In this document: one piece after another, positions 39,743 through 50,761 of the stretch
Layout: every line of letters starts with the position of its first letter
How positions within the stretch are numbered: the first letter of the stretch is position 1
Source of the DNA: Suillus spraguei
Taxonomy: Eukaryota > Basidiomycota > Agaricomycetes > Boletales > Suillaceae
DNA length: 64,000 nt
Direction of reading: 5' to 3'
Assembly: GCA_016800925.1 (NCBI GenBank)
Contig: JABCPU010000041.1
Span: forward strand, 124,001 to 188,000
Translations under genes and position numbers: made by a program
The notes under the pieces: model-generated
What the model was told of the DNA's origin: nothing
Seen by the model: the letters and a program-made list of their open reading frames with translations, nothing else
Database searches by the model: none

Positions 39743-39891
39743 AATTAGGTGGTAGATTCCATAAATTGGGTTGTGGTTGGCTGTCTTGGGTGATCAGAGA
39801 TGAGCAAGCAGGCAGAGACAATGAAATTAGGTGGTAGATCAGATAAATTGGATTGTGGTTGGCTGTCTTTGGCAATCAGAGAGGTCTGTGC
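39743..39891. repeat. Direct repeat, two ~57-base copies
   Basis: AATTAGGTGGTAGAT, then ATAAATTGG and TTGTGGTTGGCTGTCTT recur at 39743-39799 and 39835-39891, 92 bases apart, with few differences. They lie between the KDZ transposase stop and the next gene. Confidence 0.7.
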
Positions 39892-40914
39892 TGTGCATGG
39901 CTGCCAACAGTCAGCACTAGTTCCAAGTCAGCAATCACACTGAATGTACATGATTCTCATCACTGTCTATTGAACCCAATCCTTGCACAGTTGTTCAAAA
40001 TGTGGGCTTGCATCATGATTAACTGGTAAGTGCCATACTACTAAATCAGACTGCTAGCTCACTAATCACTTTCAGTACTCTTTGGTATATTCCAACATCC
40101 ACCATGGACTCAAACATATCATCCTCCTTGAAAGTCAAACCAGCAACTTCACAACTCCATGGTGTACCATTGCCTATGTCTCAGATGACACCTGTCATCA
40201 CAAATAATATTCCCAGCGCAATTCGACCTCGGTTTTCACTGGCCAGTATTGCTGCCTTACACTCAAATGTATCCAATACTCAGGAATTTAGTGAGAGTGA
40301 ACGCCAGGCAGTTGCACACGCGCTGCTCAGACATGATGCCCATCAAGATGGCACTCATTTTTATACCAGGAAACCTGCTGGCCTTCATTCTTCATACATT
40401 GCTTTCAACTCGTATACAACATTAGATGAGAACTCAATCACACATGAGGGATTAGTTGAGGCAGCATTGCAGGACGTCTTTGATGCAGTAAGTACAACCA
40501 GTCCTATCTAGTATCTAGCAGGATGCTGATAGCATGGGGAACAATAGGCTGCAATGCAAGACTGTCTTGATGGCGGGATCTCTCTCATTATTCATTGTCC
40601 TGGGTCTGAAAGTACACTGACTCTTTCACCAGAGCATCTCTCTCTTTATCTTTATATTACGCCACATAAATTACATGCATCTCCCGACCACATTGGAGGA
40701 GATATATCTGTCTTAGTGCAGGCTTTTGCAGAAGAGTTTGCAATTCCACATTTGCAGTGCTTTACAGAGCGCTGCTGCATTGAGGGTATTGTCCCTCCTC
40801 TCCACTGTAAGTCAGCATCTTCCTTCTCTTGCACTCTGAAATTAATTCGCTTTTCTATGTTCTTACAAGACCCAGCAAGTCAGGTCAATCCATCTGCAGT
40901 CCCACACTTGCCGG

Positions 40915-41889
40915 TGTAAAGATACAATCTAGCCTGGGCTGTAGATAAACCACGGCCTAAGCTAGTATGCGAGTCTTGCGCTCTACCTAGTCTGCTTCAC
41001 TTGCGAAGGCAAGAACGTTCGACCCTAAAGGGAATGCTAAGTTAGTATAGTTCAATAATGCCTAACCTGTGGTGCGAGAATGCCGTCGGAGGTAGTGAGA
41101 TGCTAGCAGTGACCTCTGGTCTGTGGGAAACTTGCGGTAAAACTAGTGGTAAGTGTAGGAATGCGGTAGGCAAGCGGTAGCGTGAACAGTAAAACTGCGG
41201 TAGTACGAGCGGTAAAACTGCGGTAGTACGAGCGGTAAAACTGCGGTAGTACGAGCGGTAAAACTGCGGTAGTACGAGCGGTAAAACTGCGGTAGTACGA
41301 GCAGTAAAACTGCGGTAAGCATGGGAACTTCTGCGGTAAAACAAGCGGTAGTGTAGCGGTGAAGCGTAAGAAAGCAGTAGCGCTAGCAGTGAAGCGCGGG
41401 AAAGCGATAAAGAGCGGTGGTGCATGCAGCGGTAAAGCAATTCTTAAGGAAACAGTGACTTCAGTAAAGGACTTTATTTCATAGTGACAGTAGTGGTGAC
41501 TATTCCTAAGTACCGTGTGTACTATAGGAGGGAAGTAAGGAAAGAGTACGGGTACCTAGGAATTTTATATGAAAGGAATAGCTATGGAAACGGAAGGGAT
41601 AGGATTAACATGCAGCAGACATGTAATAAGACTGCACTACAGTTTACAAAACATCACGTACCGGCGAGACTGGATGGACATAGGATGGACAGTGAATCTT
41701 GCTTGTGGATGCCTAATGGGTTCGCGGAGATTGCCGAAGATCACCGCTTCATGGGAAAGTTGCCGCAGTACAGCCGTTAAGCTGCAACGAGGCTTCCGGA
41801 GTGCGGAATGATACCGTTAGATAGGGGTAAACACATGGTAAAGTAGGATGGTGAAGCCAAAGGGTAAGGATAATGATTGCCATGTGACA
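40915..41889 (+). repeat. Solo-LTR-like repeat, family B copy 2 (~975 bp)
   Basis: Starts TGTAAAGATACAATC and ends CATGTGACA. Its first ~130 bases match the inverted copy at 2783-4431. It is GCGGTA-rich and includes a 23-bp tandem array. It sits between VNPSAVPHLP and the coding sequence resuming near 41900, so it splits the KDZ-associated gene. No exact target duplication was found. Confidence 0.55.
41191..41328. repeat. 23-bp tandem array, about six units
   Basis: AAAACTGCGGTAGTACGAG followed by CGGT repeats at 41191, 41214, 41237, 41260, 41283 and 41306. The first five units are nearly identical; the last is degenerate. It lies inside the family B LTR. Confidence 0.9.
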
Positions 41890-42713
41890 CCTATACAAAA
41901 ATGTGCCATTTCAAGCTCAGCGTGAGTTTTTTCGTCACACCAGCACCAACAACTGCCACAGGCTCTCGCATTCATTGTTCGGCATGTCCTCCTCAGCAGT
42001 TCCAGCACAATCTTCAAGCCAATGCTGAGTCCAACACAGTGACCTCCTCTGCTGTTCAGGAGGATAGAGCTATGGCACTTTTGGACTCCAACATGCCGCC
42101 TAACAAGATTTGGCAGCACCAGCCTGTGGATGCATTTTTTACCAAGGGTTTGATGGTTCCTGGACACGAAATACGAGGGATGCGAGAAGCAGCATCCTTT
42201 ACACCACTAATTAGCCTTGGTCCACACACAGATGCCATACTCGATTGTTTCAAAATGGATGATGCGGTGCTTCTTAAGCTTCATGCACTCATCAAATCCG
42301 TTCGCAGCAGCTGTTGGGAGACAGTGCTCCGATCCCCCAAATGGGATCTTACATATGAACAGGCTTCAAATCTAGCTAGAGCCCTTCTCATGGACATTCA
42401 GGGAGCGCATCAAAAGGTTTGTTTAGTCCCCTTGACCACATTTTAGTTTGTTGATTATGTGGTGATCCACAGCTGCCCCTCTCATCACTTGCATACATTT
42501 TCAGAGTTGTTGGCAGTTTAAGTTTCCTGTGTGCAATTTATTTGTTTTATTTGTTCTTTTCATAGATCATTCGATGTCTTTGCTTTGCATTTATCATTTG
42601 TGTATCATAAATTGTGTTCACCATTTACTTATAAACGCTGTTCACTGACAGCATGAATTTTATTGCTCCAATGGTTTCACATACCTTCATGGTAACAAAC
42701 ATCTGCAGAGGTG

Positions 42714-43130
42714 CATCAGGAAATCATGAGTTTACTTATTCCTTACTTATTTCAAACTTTTTTCACTTATTTCAAATGGACCTACTTTTTTTCTGAAATT
42801 TGACAACTGCTTCAAAATTGAGTATTCCAATATGTTTGTTGGGCCTGAGAGACAAGTTTCATTGCATAAGACCAACAATTAGTGACTAGTATGAAGCTCG
42901 AGTGACACATTAATGCTGATGATTTTATTTCTCAAATATTCTCTTGAGGTACTATTTTGCAAATTAAGAGTCCAATAATTTTATAGCACACATTTATAAT
43001 GATGGCTAACAGATCCTGATAGTTCAGTTGGGACCAGGTGGTAATTTAAGAGAAATAAGTAGATCCATTTGGAATAAGTGGGAAAAGTTTGAAATAAGTA
43101 AGGAATAGGTAAACTCATGATTTCCTGATG
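42714..43130. mobile_element. MITE, 417 bp, ~80-bp terminal inverted repeats
   Basis: The left end reads CATCAGGAAATCATGAGTTT and the right end, reversed, begins with the same 20 bases. Matching continues for about 80 bases with few changes (CCTTACTTATTTCAAACTTT in both arms). The outer flanks are TG on both sides, so a 2-bp duplication is possible but weak. The interior is AT-rich and non-coding. It lies in the intron before VTLSKEARAALTAQRH of the KDZ-associated gene. Superfamily unknown. Confidence 0.75.
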
Positions 43131-44790
43131 TGTCCAAGCCCAACCTCATTGACGCCCAAAGGTGACCCTTAGCAAGGAGGCTCGTGCAGCTCTAACTGCT
43201 CAACGTCACGACAACTCCTGTCAATTTAAGACAGCTCTTCGCAATGCTTGGAATGAGCTTGACGATACTGTGAAAACCATCACATTCTCACATCACAAGA
43301 GTTTCCGTCATGTTCAGAATGACTTGTGCATGGGCTGCAGGATGTTACACTACCAGTGTTCAAAGTTGAGTGCATGGAACGCATTCTGCTGGAAGAAGCA
43401 CCATGAAGAGAAGGACAATGGTAAGAGCATCTCTGTCCTTAGAATATACAAACTGACAACATATCAAGGGACCATGGGCAAGACTGTATTGCAAGATCTC
43501 GTTAGGGACGAGAACCGTGCTGAATATTGCAACCTCACGGACAACGAGAAGGCACAGCTTTTGCAGGAGTACCAGGAACACAGAGAGACAAGAGACAAAA
43601 GCTACTGGCATCTGTATCTCAGCAAAATCGAAAGTCAATGATGTAACACAGACACTCAAGGCTGTTGAGAATGAGGCAAGTCATTACATATCTATTCTGA
43701 TGCTCCTTACTAACACAGCTACTAGCTCAGCAATCTACAGATGCGGACGGGTGCCGAGACTATCCTCTACATGACATGTGGCTCTACAGATCTCCCCCTC
43801 CATGGTATTTCTTTTGCAACCCAAGGATTTCATGAGTTCATGAGCTCCGTGATGAACATTGATAACCCGGATCTCATGAGTAAGATGGAGGGGTTTGCTG
43901 TCCAGGGCATGAAAGGTATAGGGATCATTTTTTTCTCAAAAACTCGCTCTTTCCTGATTGTATCTATCAGGCGCCACAAAAAATCACAAAAAATGCATAT
44001 CGGATATTCGGAGCACAATCTGACACAAGATCAACAAAACACTTCGTAAGTGCTTCATATTCATATTTGAACCGTTTTCTATGTTACTGACTATGATAAT
44101 TTTTCTAGAGGAAATCACACAGGATCCAAAAGCGTGGATGCATTGGGCGCACTACTGGCGCAATGTCGTCCAGCGCTACCTTGTCGTCATCGAAGGCTGG
44201 CCCGAAAATATTCCTTTTGTCAACCTTAGTACTGTATCCAGTGCCCTCCCCGACTTGGAGATGCTTTTGGATAAATGGAAGACTGGAGAAATTCATTAGA
44301 GGGACCTGGAAGAAGATGAGTATGAGAAACTTCGTCAAGAATGTTGTGAGAAGGTCAGCAGTGGTGCAGTCATCGAAAAACACCGCCGGACTCACTCTGA
44401 CAAAGGAAAGAAGCGCGACCAGCCTTTGGACAATTCTGGTCACCGCAGGAAAATGTATAAGAGTGCTGAAACTGCTGTAAGTGACGATGAGTTGGATGCA
44501 CCTGGCAATACAGCCTCTCGTGAGCATACACCTACTGTTGATGCCCCTTGTGGCCATATAACAACCCCTGGCCCACACCATCCACTCTGCACGCTATCCC
44601 AAACCTGTTCCTCCCTGAGATCAGATCACCCACTCCGCCCGCTATCCAAGGCCCATTCCTCCCCCAGATCAGATCACCCACTCCGCCTGCTATCCAAAGT
44701 CTGTTCGCTGGTCCATCTATTGGTACAAGGTCATCTGAATTCAATTTTGATGGTATATTCCCTATGCTAGAATTTATGAGCTTTGATTAG

Positions 44791-45124
44791 ACTTTACTTG
44801 CCTCACCTTTCAAATATGCACTAGGTCCTTTCTGTTGGCCAATCAAATATAGGGACGACGAATGTAATTAGATTCATATCAAGTAAGAGAGAAATACATT
44901 AATTATATGACATTATTTGGCATTGAGTAATTTGAAACATCGGAACAACAAACCAAGTCTGCAAAGTCTGAGAGCATCCTCAGCGACACGTCATACGAGA
45001 TGGGTAGCACATTGAACCAAGTCCAAAGGTATTCTCAATGACTAGCTAGTAGTAGGTTCTACCAGGCATGTTAGCAAGAAAATGAACGACAAGTAACACA
45101 CGCACATGAAATTATAGGGCCAGC
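44791..45124. other. Short non-coding stretch
   Basis: AT-rich, no gene seen. Confidence 0.3.
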
Positions 45125-45440
45125 CAGGCAAAAATGATGTCAGATAGAGCAAGGAATGGCCGGAGAGATACCACAGAGGCAGAAGAAGGTAGAAGGGCAC
45201 CAGCCGGGCAAAACCGATACCAGACAGTGGAAGGAATGACCAGAGAGATGCCACAGAGGCTGAGGAAGGTAGAAGGGCACCAGCTGGGTGAAAAACGGAA
45301 GGAAGGAATGGCCGGAGAGATGCCACAGAGGCTGAGGAGGGCAGAAGGGCTCCAGCCGGACAAAAACAGTGTCAGACGGAAGGAAGGAATGGCTGGAGAG
45401 ATGCCACAGAGGCTGAGAACAGCAGAAGGAAGGTGATTTG
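45125..45440. repeat. Minisatellite, ~65-70 bp units, four to five copies
   Basis: Each unit carries AATGGCCGGAGAGATGCCAC or a close variant, then AGAGGCTGAGGA, AGAAGGGCACCAGC and a variable spacer (GATGTCAGAC-like or GAAGGAAGG). Units begin at about 45154, 45234, 45307 and 45387. Because unit length and composition leave several frames open, both strands show long open frames here. I regard these as composition artefacts. Confidence 0.8.
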
Positions 45441-46002
45441 AGGAGCATGAGAGGCGTCCAGAAGCTAAGGAGGGCGCCCAGATGTTGAGATAAGGGTTGA
45501 GGAGGACAGGAGGGCACTGGCGATGACAGTGAGCAAAAGCAAGGGGCGTGGGAAGCCCACTATGGGGAAATGCGCACCTTTGCCAAAAGCGCAAAGGGCG
45601 TGAGAGGGCGACTTTGGGCGGGATACACTGCCGAATGTGTTGCCGAGCCTCCTGCCGTAGTATGCCTGAAGGTATGAGATGATTTAGGACATGATTTATT
45701 GCTGGTGTTGAGAATTATCGTAACTAAGTCAAATAAAACCATACACGTGATTGCTCAGCATAGTAAGGCTGACTTATTGGGAAGGTCAGGTGTCAAACCC
45801 GTGGCGCGGGTACAGGTAGTGGTACCATGCTATGTACAAATGTATTACTTGTTCAACTCCGGATTTGAGGCGATACACAAAGCGCGGCTTGGAAGCTAGC
45901 GCGGACGCCAATATTCGGGAGTAACAAGTTTTACCAACGGGTAACATCCAGTATAACAACACTTCAGACAATCAGCCGCCTGATCTCATCCATCTCACGA
46001 CA
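45441..46002. other. Non-coding stretch
   Basis: No gene recognised between the minisatellite and the nucleoporin-like fragment. Confidence 0.3.
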
Positions 46003-46820
46003 ATGATCCTGGAAGAAGCACTCAGTCGTTCACAAGCTCGAATTTTTTCGCGAACCCAGCTGATCACATCTGCGATGAGCGTCCTATCAACGCTGTTGTC
46101 CCTGCCAAATACTCATTGCGTGTATGGCTCTATATCCGTTGAACCAGCGTACTGTTTGGCCCTAGTCGTACGTCAGGTTTCGCCACAGTCGCTCTTGCTG
46201 CAGAGCGGATCTCTGGTCACTATACAATGATTCTCGCACTGCTCAATCTCATCCAACAGCTCCTTCATAAAGCGTTTGCGTCTGTTCTCACCATTCCACT
46301 TGACAATCAACGCCTTAAACAGGTGAAAGAGGAAGTTCTCCCAGCAGCCGCATTCGTCTATGGGGAGATATGGGTAGAGCACCTAAGTTGGAAGTATGCC
46401 CAACTCGGCGACAGGCTCGAGATTGGACGACGAGTGTCTTCGTTTTATGGCTATATTCTCAAGCAATCTCCTCCTGCTTTGAGCGACCGTCCCTTCCCTG
46501 CCCTGAGCCAGGTTGTCGCTGATGCTCTTCTGCATAAAGCCACGACGTCAAACATTAACCCACTTGTATTGATAGCAGTTGCTCCCCATATCCTCAGCAC
46601 TCTCTACACTTCGCAACACTATGGTGATGCCAGACGTCTGATCTACCTCCTGGAGTCACACCTCAGTCACACAAGGCTAATTCTCAGTTATAAGCCGTCC
46701 ATTCCGGATTCCTCGAAGCCGTGTCTTCTCGAGCAAGCTCTGTGCGCGCGGGTGGCAGGAGGCGCTGGGTTCATGGATTCCACGAGATCCAGAATAGCCA
46801 AGAACACCATGACCCTCTAA
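46003..46820 (+). pseudogene. NUP188-like nucleoporin fragment
   Basis: Reads LITSAMSVLSTLLSLPNTHC, a frame change near 46125, then VALAAERISGHYTMILALLN (about 46180-46240), QVKEEVLPAAAFVYGEIWVE, LSWKYAQLGDRLEIGRRVSS, and FYGYILKQSPPALSDRPFP, to a TAA at 46818-46820. The GHYTM-LAL and GDR-EIG-R patterns resemble the central helical solenoid of scaffold nucleoporins of the Nup188/Nup192 type. Nup188 helps build the inner ring of the nuclear pore. Only ~270 residues of a normally ~1,900-residue protein are present. Confidence 0.55.
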
Positions 46821-47780
46821 AATCTGTGGACGGTCTGCATTCCTCCAAACACCGGAACAGACAGATAGGCAGGGTCGCACTTTGGCACTGCCGATTTACT
46901 TTCGACGCAGTTTCATTTTCCCAGCGTTCAACTTCGCCGTGTTGCAATGCCGCCCAACTTTGTGGAGCCTCAACCATCTGATATCATCTTGCGTGGTTTC
47001 CGCGACCCCGATAGCCCATCTGCCCCCCCTCGTGTTAATCCCTGGTCTGAATATTATGTTATTGGTGATGTAAATATTAGTACCGTCTAATCTCTCGTGC
47101 TCTCCTCTATTCAGCGCCTTTTCTAGTAGCATACTGTGGAGCTTTTATTGCTTATACTGAGGCTCACTGCGTGACCAAACTCATCCTTGGTATGATGTAC
47201 TCCCTTAATAATGATGCACTCGTTACTAGTACTGGCTGGGCCTTGAAAGACTCAAGGCTTGGTTGCAACGCTGGTCACTTTCTGTTATTTTTTTGTTCCT
47301 CTCGGACCCTACTAGGTCAACACTTATAGAATTGCCAATTCCTGGTTTTGACATCAAATGTCTTCAGTGACCAAAGATTTGTATCGCGCACTTGATCTTG
47401 TGTATCGCGCACTCAAATGTTGTGTGTCACGCACTTTAGGTCGTATCGCGCATATTATAAAAGTTCCATTTGAAGCATCATACTGAATGAATGTTAGAAG
47501 TGAAACGAGACCACTTTTCGAAACAATAACTTGAGAATGTCGGACGAGTAGATTGAGGAGAAACTATCGTCAATATGGACAAGTGACATTGACTGTAGTC
47601 AGGTGAGCCGCTAATATGAGGGTCGGGAGCTTGAGAAATTTCAAGAAGTTCAGCAATACCTAGGTCGACGTGCTCAACGCCATTATACCGTGAACTTCAA
47701 CTCATATTTAAACAAATGTATTCCGGAACGGTGCCGATGAACAAATGCCCGGTTACGTAGGCAGTAACGGCAAGACATTT
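46821..47780. other. Stretch with short TCGCGCA repeats
   Basis: A + frame at about 46930-47090 (PPNFVEPQPSDIILRGFRDP) looks coding but is unassigned. At 47384-47458 the word TGTATCGCGCACT or a variant recurs four times in tandem. Otherwise nothing is seen. Confidence 0.35.
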
Positions 47781-47781
47781 G

Positions 47782-47789
47782 TATATAAA
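47782..47789 (+). promoter_or_regulatory. Candidate TATA box
   Basis: TATATAAA about 30 bases before the first open exon of the TET/JBP gene region. The spacing is right for a TATA element, but AT-rich fungal DNA contains many chance matches. Confidence 0.3.
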
Positions 47790-47812
47790 AGTGGGTCAGA
47801 TCCGACCAACCC

Positions 47813-49443
47813 GTGTTCCCTACTCCATCCGTTTCGCACTCTGAGTCGACCGGTCAGGTAAATCCAGTCCTTCTCTGCTTACCGTCCGGATTAAACAATT
47901 TTTTAATTAGGAAGTATTGGTTATGGCTCTGCAACACTCAAACATCCATCCCGGATATACCGGAACATCGACCGAACTACAAGGAGTCCTGGCAATGTTA
48001 CCATGGTCTGCCGCGCAGGTAGGTCTATCATATTCGTCGCCGGGCATCGCTGATTGTCCAACGAAAGGATGGCGGACGAGACACTTTCACCAGTCCATCA
48101 ACGGAGATAGAGGAAGTCACGGCAACTTTAGGGAAGCGGAAGCGACCGGCGGAAACATCTGTCTCAGAGGTATGTCCTATGTGATTGTCTCACCGGACTA
48201 TCCCTGAATGTTACAAACAGGAGGATGAAGGACCGGACAGAAAGCGCCATAAGGCATTCCACAATATATCATATTGCCATATAGGATGAGACAGTCTGGT
48301 TACACCTTGTAGTACATCCCTTGATGTAATAAATCCGTTCAATATGTCCTGTCAGTATGTGGCCACGGCTGTGAGCTCACGGAGCAGTTCTTTCACGACG
48401 GGTTAAACAAACTTGTATCTCATGTCAGTCTCTTAATCTGTTATGTTCCTGTGGAGGGACAACGCTGCCAGGCGCAATATATTTTAAACTACGGTAGATG
48501 TATTCGGATTGAAGCTATGGCAGACCTACATGACTAGCAAATATGCTCGCAATAAAGATTGAACAGTCATGCTACCCACGCATCTAATTATCTAAGCGCC
48601 TAGTAGCAATATCGCCAGCGCATGGACCGAGCTAACACTCGGCAGCACCTCAGGCACCGGTTGGACGACCGGTTATACGACACTGGCAACGAATGCCGTT
48701 AATAGTTACCCCCGCAACCTGTCATTCCAACTATCAATGGCAGGTTGTCTGTGTTTCCATTGAGTTCCATCTGCCGTCCGCCGTGTGTTTTTGGCGTCCA
48801 ATGAGTATGGCCGGCAGCGTTGATGACTGGTCCGGAACGTTCAGTGGGATTCGGCCTATCAGCAGGCATCCCGGACAAGACCACACGTGTTCAGGAGTGC
48901 ATAACCGAACTAATCCAGGCCATCAAGGGCTCAGGCAATCCAACTAGGCCAACAAAGCATGGAATCCTGCACAATGTAAGCTGCAGATTTGTTTCCGGAC
49001 AATCATGGCGTGATACATTCCATCAAGGTACTACTGGGTTGACCTAGGTTTCGGTCAGTCTGGTATGTGACAAGGTATTCCCGGAAAAGCTATGCAGTCG
49101 ACCCTCATTGATCTATTGTAGGTCGATTTTGTAGGTGATCTTCCCAATTGTAACAATGACTATCACCTTGTCATTCATACCCAATTTTAGAAGGCTCACC
49201 GTCCCGATCAATAGCGAATGGATGATTTTCTCCGGCATCTCGTCACATCATGAATCATCCATCGCGTGCGCTGGACCAGTTACATACTACGAGTCAACAA
49301 TACATGTTTCCGGTCAGCCGCATGTAGTTTTTCTTGCATAGGGCAGAATGTGTGTGCGTCTGATATGCCAAAATAGTGAAGTGCAAAACGTTGATGCTAT
49401 TTAATACAGGTACTCTGGTTGATGAGTGACAGCAGACAACACA
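47813..49443 (+). other. Probable upstream exons of the TET/JBP gene
   Basis: Open, coding-like pieces are bounded by plausible splice sites. About 47911-48018 starts after an AATTAG acceptor and ends CGCGCAG/GTAGG. About 48030-48167 reads RRASLIVQRKDGGRDTFTS and TATLGKRKRPAETSVSE, then has a GTATGT donor and a 50-nt intron to EDEGPDRKRHK. The basic KRKRPAE stretch may be a nuclear localisation signal. From 48300 to 49430 the exon pattern is unclear. The N-terminus of this family is variable, so I do not propose a full model. Confidence 0.4.
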
Positions 49444-50761
49444 ATGGAGTCCAAATATACTGAAATTCCTACTGAGTGGTTTCTCGCAATGACGGACACT
49501 GCTAGCAGATACGTTGCCTCGAGATTCCAGTCCCTCATTGACAATCCACCTCTACCGGCCCCATTGCCACCCGTCATCCTGGATACCGAGATGGTGATCG
49601 CGTGCGATCAATTGGCGGATTGCCTGAATAAAGCGTACCGGAACCCAGGTAGGAGTAATCATATCATCAAGACCACATTCCTGATGATCACCACAGTTCA
49701 CATTCAACATGACATGGTGCGTTACAACGAAGCGTTGGCACAGGGAGAAAGCGGAATAAATGATACTCGGGAAGGCTCCTTGTTACGCCGTTTTCCTCCC
49801 GGGCACGAAGGAACCATACATTTGGAAAGGCCAGCCGTTGTAGTGGCATCGGAAGGCACTATTGTTGTGTGGTACCTCCCAGGAGCGCTGTCCCGGACAA
49901 CTCAGGTAGGTTATGCGATCGACTAAAACGCATATGAGAGCTCACGGCATGTCCAAGGACGAGATATGGAATGCAACCAACGATATGGAACCGCTCCTTA
50001 AACGAAGCATCGCAAGTGTTGGGGCTAGCAGGGTGCATTGGCGGTGCCAGGATGCGTATTTCTCTCCTGGCTCCGGGGCATTACAGCCGGGGTGCGTAAA
50101 TGTTGCACCGGCATGGTTCCAACTTGGCCATGGTGTAAGTTATATCTACAGAGACTGTGTTATAGTTTGACACATTTATTAGCCTCCAAAGTATTGCCCA
50201 GACATATCTGCATCCCTACGAGGACAGAGTGGGGATCAATACTTGAGCTCAATCGCTCGCCCTGCAGTAATTGCTTCGGCAGCATTGCGAGTCATGCACC
50301 CACGCCAATATTGGGAGGGCTTGACAAATATGGTGTCTTTAGGACCATTGGCCAAAGATTTCCACCTTCATCAGATTTCGGAAAAGCTCGGGAAATGGTC
50401 TTCGGTTTTTTCCGCTCTCTCTATCATCAGCAATCGTGAAACTCCTTTCCACAGAGACTCCTTGTCAAGAATGCAGTGGTTCGACGTGCTGACAAGTGTC
50501 GGTCGCTACTCCCATGCCCGGATGACACTTTCTAGTCTGCAGATCGAGCTCAATTACGACCCCGGAGTGATGGTGGGAATGTCGGGACGGGCGGTCAGAC
50601 ATGGGGTGCATAAGGTCGATGGAGATCGGATCTGTTGGGCCTGGTATATGCGTGATAACGTGCATGACTTTACAAAAACTCCAAGGGGTGAATTCGCGAA
50701 AATGAAGACCGGTGATGACAAGGCCGTCTTCGAGTCCGTCTCTCATTTCCCGGAATTGTAA
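49444..50761 (+). CDS. TET/JBP-type 2OG-Fe(II) dioxygenase
   Basis: Three exons join in phase: 49444-49903 (YVASRFQSLIDNPPLPAPLP ... LPGALSRTTQ), a 54-nt intron to EIWNATNDMEPLLKRSI ... CVNVAPAWFQLGHG (ends about 50133), and a ~48-nt intron to the last exon, 50182-50761. The last exon holds the double-stranded beta-helix: NRETPFHRDSLSRMQWFDVL (iron-binding His-x-Asp, His codon at 50450), then YDPGVMVGMSGRAVRHGVHK (distal His) and DGDRICWAWYMRDNV (Arg for 2-oxoglutarate). All catalytic positions expected for the family are present and no stop interrupts them. Fungal TET/JBP enzymes oxidise 5-methylcytosine in DNA and are expanded in Agaricomycetes with KDZ transposons. ATG 49444 is the first in frame, but upstream exons are likely. 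Confidence 0.8.

Larger units (their letters stand above)
40104..44790 (+). pseudogene. KDZ-associated hypothetical gene, invaded by an LTR and a MITE
   Basis: ATG at 40104 opens MDSNISSSLKVKPATSQLHG. Then come ESERQAVAHALLRHDAHQDG, HSSYIAFNSYTTLDENSITH and HIGGDISVLVQAFAEEFAIP. After a 975-bp LTR-like insertion come NKIWQHQPVDAFFTKGLMVP, HTDAILDCFKMDDAVLLKLH and SSCWETVLRSPKWDLTYEQA. After a MITE-bearing intron come VTLSKEARAALTAQRH, NAFCWKKHHEEKD, STDLPLHGISFATQGFHEFM and EITQDPKAWMHWAHYWRNVV, then a basic tail ending near 44790. I recall this as a multi-copy Agaricomycete family without assigned function, often near KDZ genes. Lesions include a TAG at 44297-44299 (TGG expected), a frame break near 43650-43740, and the insertions. 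Same strand as, and ~390 bases after, the KDZ transposase. Confidence 0.6.

Noticed and set aside
41191..41328. Regular 23-bp repeats looked CRISPR-like
   Set aside because: Units are contiguous with no unique spacers, no cas genes, and the DNA is eukaryotic; it is a tandem array inside an LTR.
45042..45594. Long minus-strand open frame with LPSSASVASL-type repeats
   Set aside because: It is a read-through of the minisatellite; overlapping frames are equally open.
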